Assembly: GCA_009377385.1 (NCBI GenBank)
Contig: WHUD01000021.1
Location: 255 to 42,296, forward strand
DNA: 42,042 bases
Reading direction: 5' to 3'
Source: Actinophytocola sp.
Lineage (GTDB): Bacteria > Actinomycetota > Actinomycetes > Mycobacteriales > Pseudonocardiaceae
The notes under the pieces were generated by a model, which made no database searches, had not been told where the DNA came from, and saw only the letters and a program-made list of their open reading frames with translations. Below, one piece after another: positions 40,494-42,042 of this stretch (position 1 is its first letter; the number at the start of each line of letters is the position of its first letter). Position numbers and translations under genes: made by a program.

Positions 40494-41272
40494 GCGGCTC
40501 CTTCTGGGGTGACGAGATCTCGGTACAGCTCGGGGCGCCGGTCGGCGAGGTGGGTGTTCTCCGCGCGGGATGCTCGCAGCAGGTCGACGTCGATGTCGGC
40601 CAGCAGCAGCTCGTCTCTGGCGCCCGCGCGGGCGAGCACCTGCCCGGTCGGGGCGACGACGCAACTGCGGCCGCAGTAGCACAGCTCGCGCTCGCGGCCG
40701 GTGTGGTTGGCGTAGGCGAGGTAAAGCTGGCTCTCGTACGCGCGGGCGGGGACCAGTGTGTCCGCGACGACCTCGTACGGCGTCATCAGCGCGGTCGGCA
40801 CAAGCAGCAGCTCGGTTTCGGCGAGCGCGTGTGCCCGCACCATCTCGGGGAACTCGACGTCGTAGCAGACCAGCAGTCCGATGTGGACGCCGTGCAGCTC
40901 CGCCCGGACGACCGCGCGCTCGCCGGGCGTGAACCACGCGCGGTCAAGCTCGCCGAACAGGTGCGTCTTGCGGTAGTTCGCCAGCCGGGCGCCGTCCGGG
41001 CCGATGAGCTGGACGGCGTTGTACACGGCGTCGCCGTCCCGTTCCGGGTAGCCGTAGGCCACCGCGATGCCGTGCTCACGCGTCAGCCGCGCCACCGCCA
41101 GCGCAGTCGCGCCGTCGGCGGGCTCGGCGAGCCGGGGGATGTCCGCACCGATGTGGTAGCCAGTGGTGGCCATCTCGGGGAACAGCAGCAGGTCCGCGCC
41201 CGTGGCCGCTGCCCGTGCGACAAGGGCGGCCAGGTCGCCCTTGGCGGGGCCTTGGTGGACTGCGACGAGCAC
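40490..41272 (-). CDS. Nitrilase-superfamily amidase (DavA-like), probable 4-guanidinobutanamide amidase
   Basis: 260 residues, carbon-nitrogen hydrolase fold. The catalytic triad is visible: E33 in LLLFPEMATTGY, K102 in NYRKTHLFGELDR, and C136 in LLVCYDVEFPE. It resembles Pseudomonas 5-aminopentanamide amidase, including the YGYPERDGDAVYNAVQLI and SCVVAPTGQVLA regions. It would hydrolyse the amide made by the adjacent monooxygenase to the acid plus ammonia. The GTG at 41272 is preferred: GGAGAG lies about eight bases upstream and the protein then starts at the same point as DavA, whereas a GTG at 41311 adds 13 unconserved residues. First gene of the six-gene operon. Confidence 0.9.
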   Translation of the reverse strand: MLVAVHQGPAKGDLAALVARAAATGADLLLFPEMATTGYHIGADIPRLAEPADGATALAVARLTREHGIAVAYGYPERDGDAVYNAVQLIGPDGARLANYRKTHLFGELDRAWFTPGERAVVRAELHGVHIGLLVCYDVEFPEMVRAHALAETELLLVPTALMTPYEVVADTLVPARAYESQLYLAYANHTGRERELCYCGRSCVVAPTGQVLARAGARDELLLADIDVDLLRASRAENTHLADRRPELYRDLVTPEGAA

Positions 41273-41335
41273 GGGCGTCTCTCTCCGGGGTTGTGCGGTG
41301 ATCAGGCTCACCGTTCGATGACTTGGAAAGCAAGA

Positions 41336-41400
41336 TATCGCCGCAGTTGATACGAGAGAAGCGCTAGTTATTGCAGATTCTAGCTAGCTATCGGCAGTTT
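41336..41400 (-). promoter_or_regulatory. Repeated operator-like elements upstream of the arginine operon
   Basis: GCTAGTTATTGCAGATT (41363-41379) and GCTAGCTATCGGCAGTTT (41383-41400) are near-direct repeats 20 bp apart. A partial third copy, TATCGCCGCAGTT, lies at 41336-41348. A -10-like TATCTT is on the minus strand at 41338-41333. The region is much more AT-rich than its flanks. It is a candidate site for a local or Lrp/AsnC- or ArgR-type regulator. Confidence 0.45.
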
Positions 41401-41490
41401 GTTGCGTCAAGATCGACGTTGTTGAGCGATTTGTATGCATCCCGTGCCGTCATGACCCGTCTGTCACATTTCTCCGCCGTACGGGCCGCC

Positions 41491-42042
41491 CTACATCGTG
41501 AGCTGCTCGAAGCCAACGGCGTAGCGGCAGCCGAGCTGGCCGCCTGCTTCGCGGGCGAAGTCGGTCAGGAACTCCGTCGGGTCGCTCATCGGGCCGTCGC
41601 CAAGCCCGGCGAGGTACTTGGCGTGTGCCCGCAGCGACCGGATCCCTGTCTCGAAGTGGTCGCTGATGTCCACGCCGTGCCGCGCTTCCGGTGAGCCGTC
41701 GACCAGCACCATGCGCACGCCGTTCCACGGCTCAAGGCCCTCGTCGAGTAGCTCGCGGAACACCCAGCGGTTGCCCGCGTCGCGCACCGCGTCCACGACC
41801 GCGCGACCCACCGCGATGTGGTCCGCCTGGTTGAAGTAGCCCCCTGGCCAGTACTCCCTGAAGTTCCCGGTGATGACGACGTCGGGCCGATGGCGACGGA
41901 TCGCCCGTGCCATGTCGCGACGCAGCGGCAGCCCGTACTCGACGACGCCGTCCGGGTGGCCGAGGAACTCGATGGTGTCCACGCCGACGATCGCCGCCGA
42001 GTCGCGTTCCTCCTGCTCGCGTAGTGGCCCCGCCTCCTCGGG
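41491..42042 (-). CDS. PIG-L/LmbE-family deacetylase, C-terminal part (5' end outside window)
   Basis: The frame is open from the window edge, so the N-terminal HPDD zinc motif lies beyond it. About 184 residues are visible. REQEERDSAAIVGVDTIEFL and GHPDG match the family, as do RRHRPDVVIT and the metal-binding histidine in NQADHIAVGRAVVDAV. Members hydrolyse N-acetyl groups, often from GlcNAc-containing molecules or in mycothiol biosynthesis and conjugate turnover. It is on the same strand as the arginine operon but 218 bp upstream, with its own intervening regulatory region, so it is probably a separate unit. Whether it could deacylate the N-acyl amino acids of that operon is unknown. Confidence 0.85.
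   Translation of the reverse strand, partial: PEEAGPLREQEERDSAAIVGVDTIEFLGHPDGVVEYGLPLRRDMARAIRRHRPDVVITGNFREYWPGGYFNQADHIAVGRAVVDAVRDAGNRWVFRELLDEGLEPWNGVRMVLVDGSPEARHGVDISDHFETGIRSLRAHAKYLAGLGDGPMSDPTEFLTDFAREAGGQLGCRYAVGFEQLTM

Noticed and set aside
40494..40937. Upstream in-frame extension of the monooxygenase by about 148 codons
   Set aside because: It runs in another frame over the amidase gene; family similarity and a coupled ATG begin at 40493.
38787..41272. Lysine 2-monooxygenase (davBA) pathway for 5-aminovalerate
   Set aside because: Similarity to DavB and DavA is high, but no 5-aminovalerate transaminase (DavT) or dehydrogenase follows and a ureohydrolase does, which needs a guanidino compound. 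Kept only as an alternative.

Overview
The window is high-GC DNA with strong third-position G/C bias, GTG starts, many leaderless-looking genes and Ser/Ile/Leu and glutamyl-tRNA housekeeping genes in an actinobacterial order. It most likely comes from a Pseudonocardiales actinomycete (Amycolatopsis or a relative). The best single pointer is an N-acylamino-acid racemase (35873-36985) whose catalytic residues keep the numbering I remember for the Amycolatopsis enzyme. All family assignments come from reading the sequence and from memory of the families; no search was run.

Layout. 1-9969 is a housekeeping block: serA (5' truncated by the window), leuB, a repeat-rich 0.7-kb gap, an isoleucine-rich leader peptide with an attenuator, citramalate synthase (isoleucine route), a fumarylacetoacetate-hydrolase-fold protein, a flavoprotein monooxygenase on the other strand behind a palindromic operator, gltX, a HAD phosphatase, then tRNA-Gln(CTG) and tRNA-Glu(CTC), the two substrates expected for a non-discriminating GluRS. 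10299-22024 is a divergent sugar/polyol locus. The minus strand carries an ATPase, permease and binding protein of an ABC importer plus a DeoR regulator. The plus strand carries an RpiB-like isomerase, a GpsA-like dehydrogenase, an FGGY kinase, a transketolase and a GlpD-like dehydrogenase. The gene set resembles tetritol (erythritol/threitol) catabolism ending in erythrose 4-phosphate, and the RpiB protein lacks the histidine that opens sugar rings, which fits a four-carbon substrate.

22025-34224 is mixed accessory DNA: an AlkZ-like DNA glycosylase, a secreted orphan protein, a lactonase/acyl-CoA-ligase pair resembling the rhodococcal qsd quorum-quenching genes, a Mug glycosylase, an SPW-repeat membrane protein, a large ATPase-LuxR regulator, a small hypothetical protein, and a BCCT osmolyte transporter coupled to a small heat-shock protein.

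34229-41272 is a tightly coupled six-gene minus-strand operon: DavA-like amidase, DavB-like amino-acid 2-monooxygenase, ureohydrolase, GNAT acyltransferase, N-acylamino-acid racemase, NhaC-type antiporter. The first three fit the arginine oxygenase route (arginine to 4-guanidinobutanamide to 4-guanidinobutanoate to 4-aminobutanoate plus urea). The GNAT plus racemase resembles the D-to-L amino-acid conversion module known from Geobacillus, so the operon may use both arginine enantiomers. A PIG-L deacetylase cut by the window end follows.

The strongest candidates for something new are the leaderless Ile leader/attenuator in front of the citramalate synthase gene, the combined arginine-oxygenase and racemase operon, the tetritol-type locus with its altered RpiB and two unrelated glycerol-phosphate-type dehydrogenases, and the two opposed six-unit 21-bp repeat arrays behind leuB.
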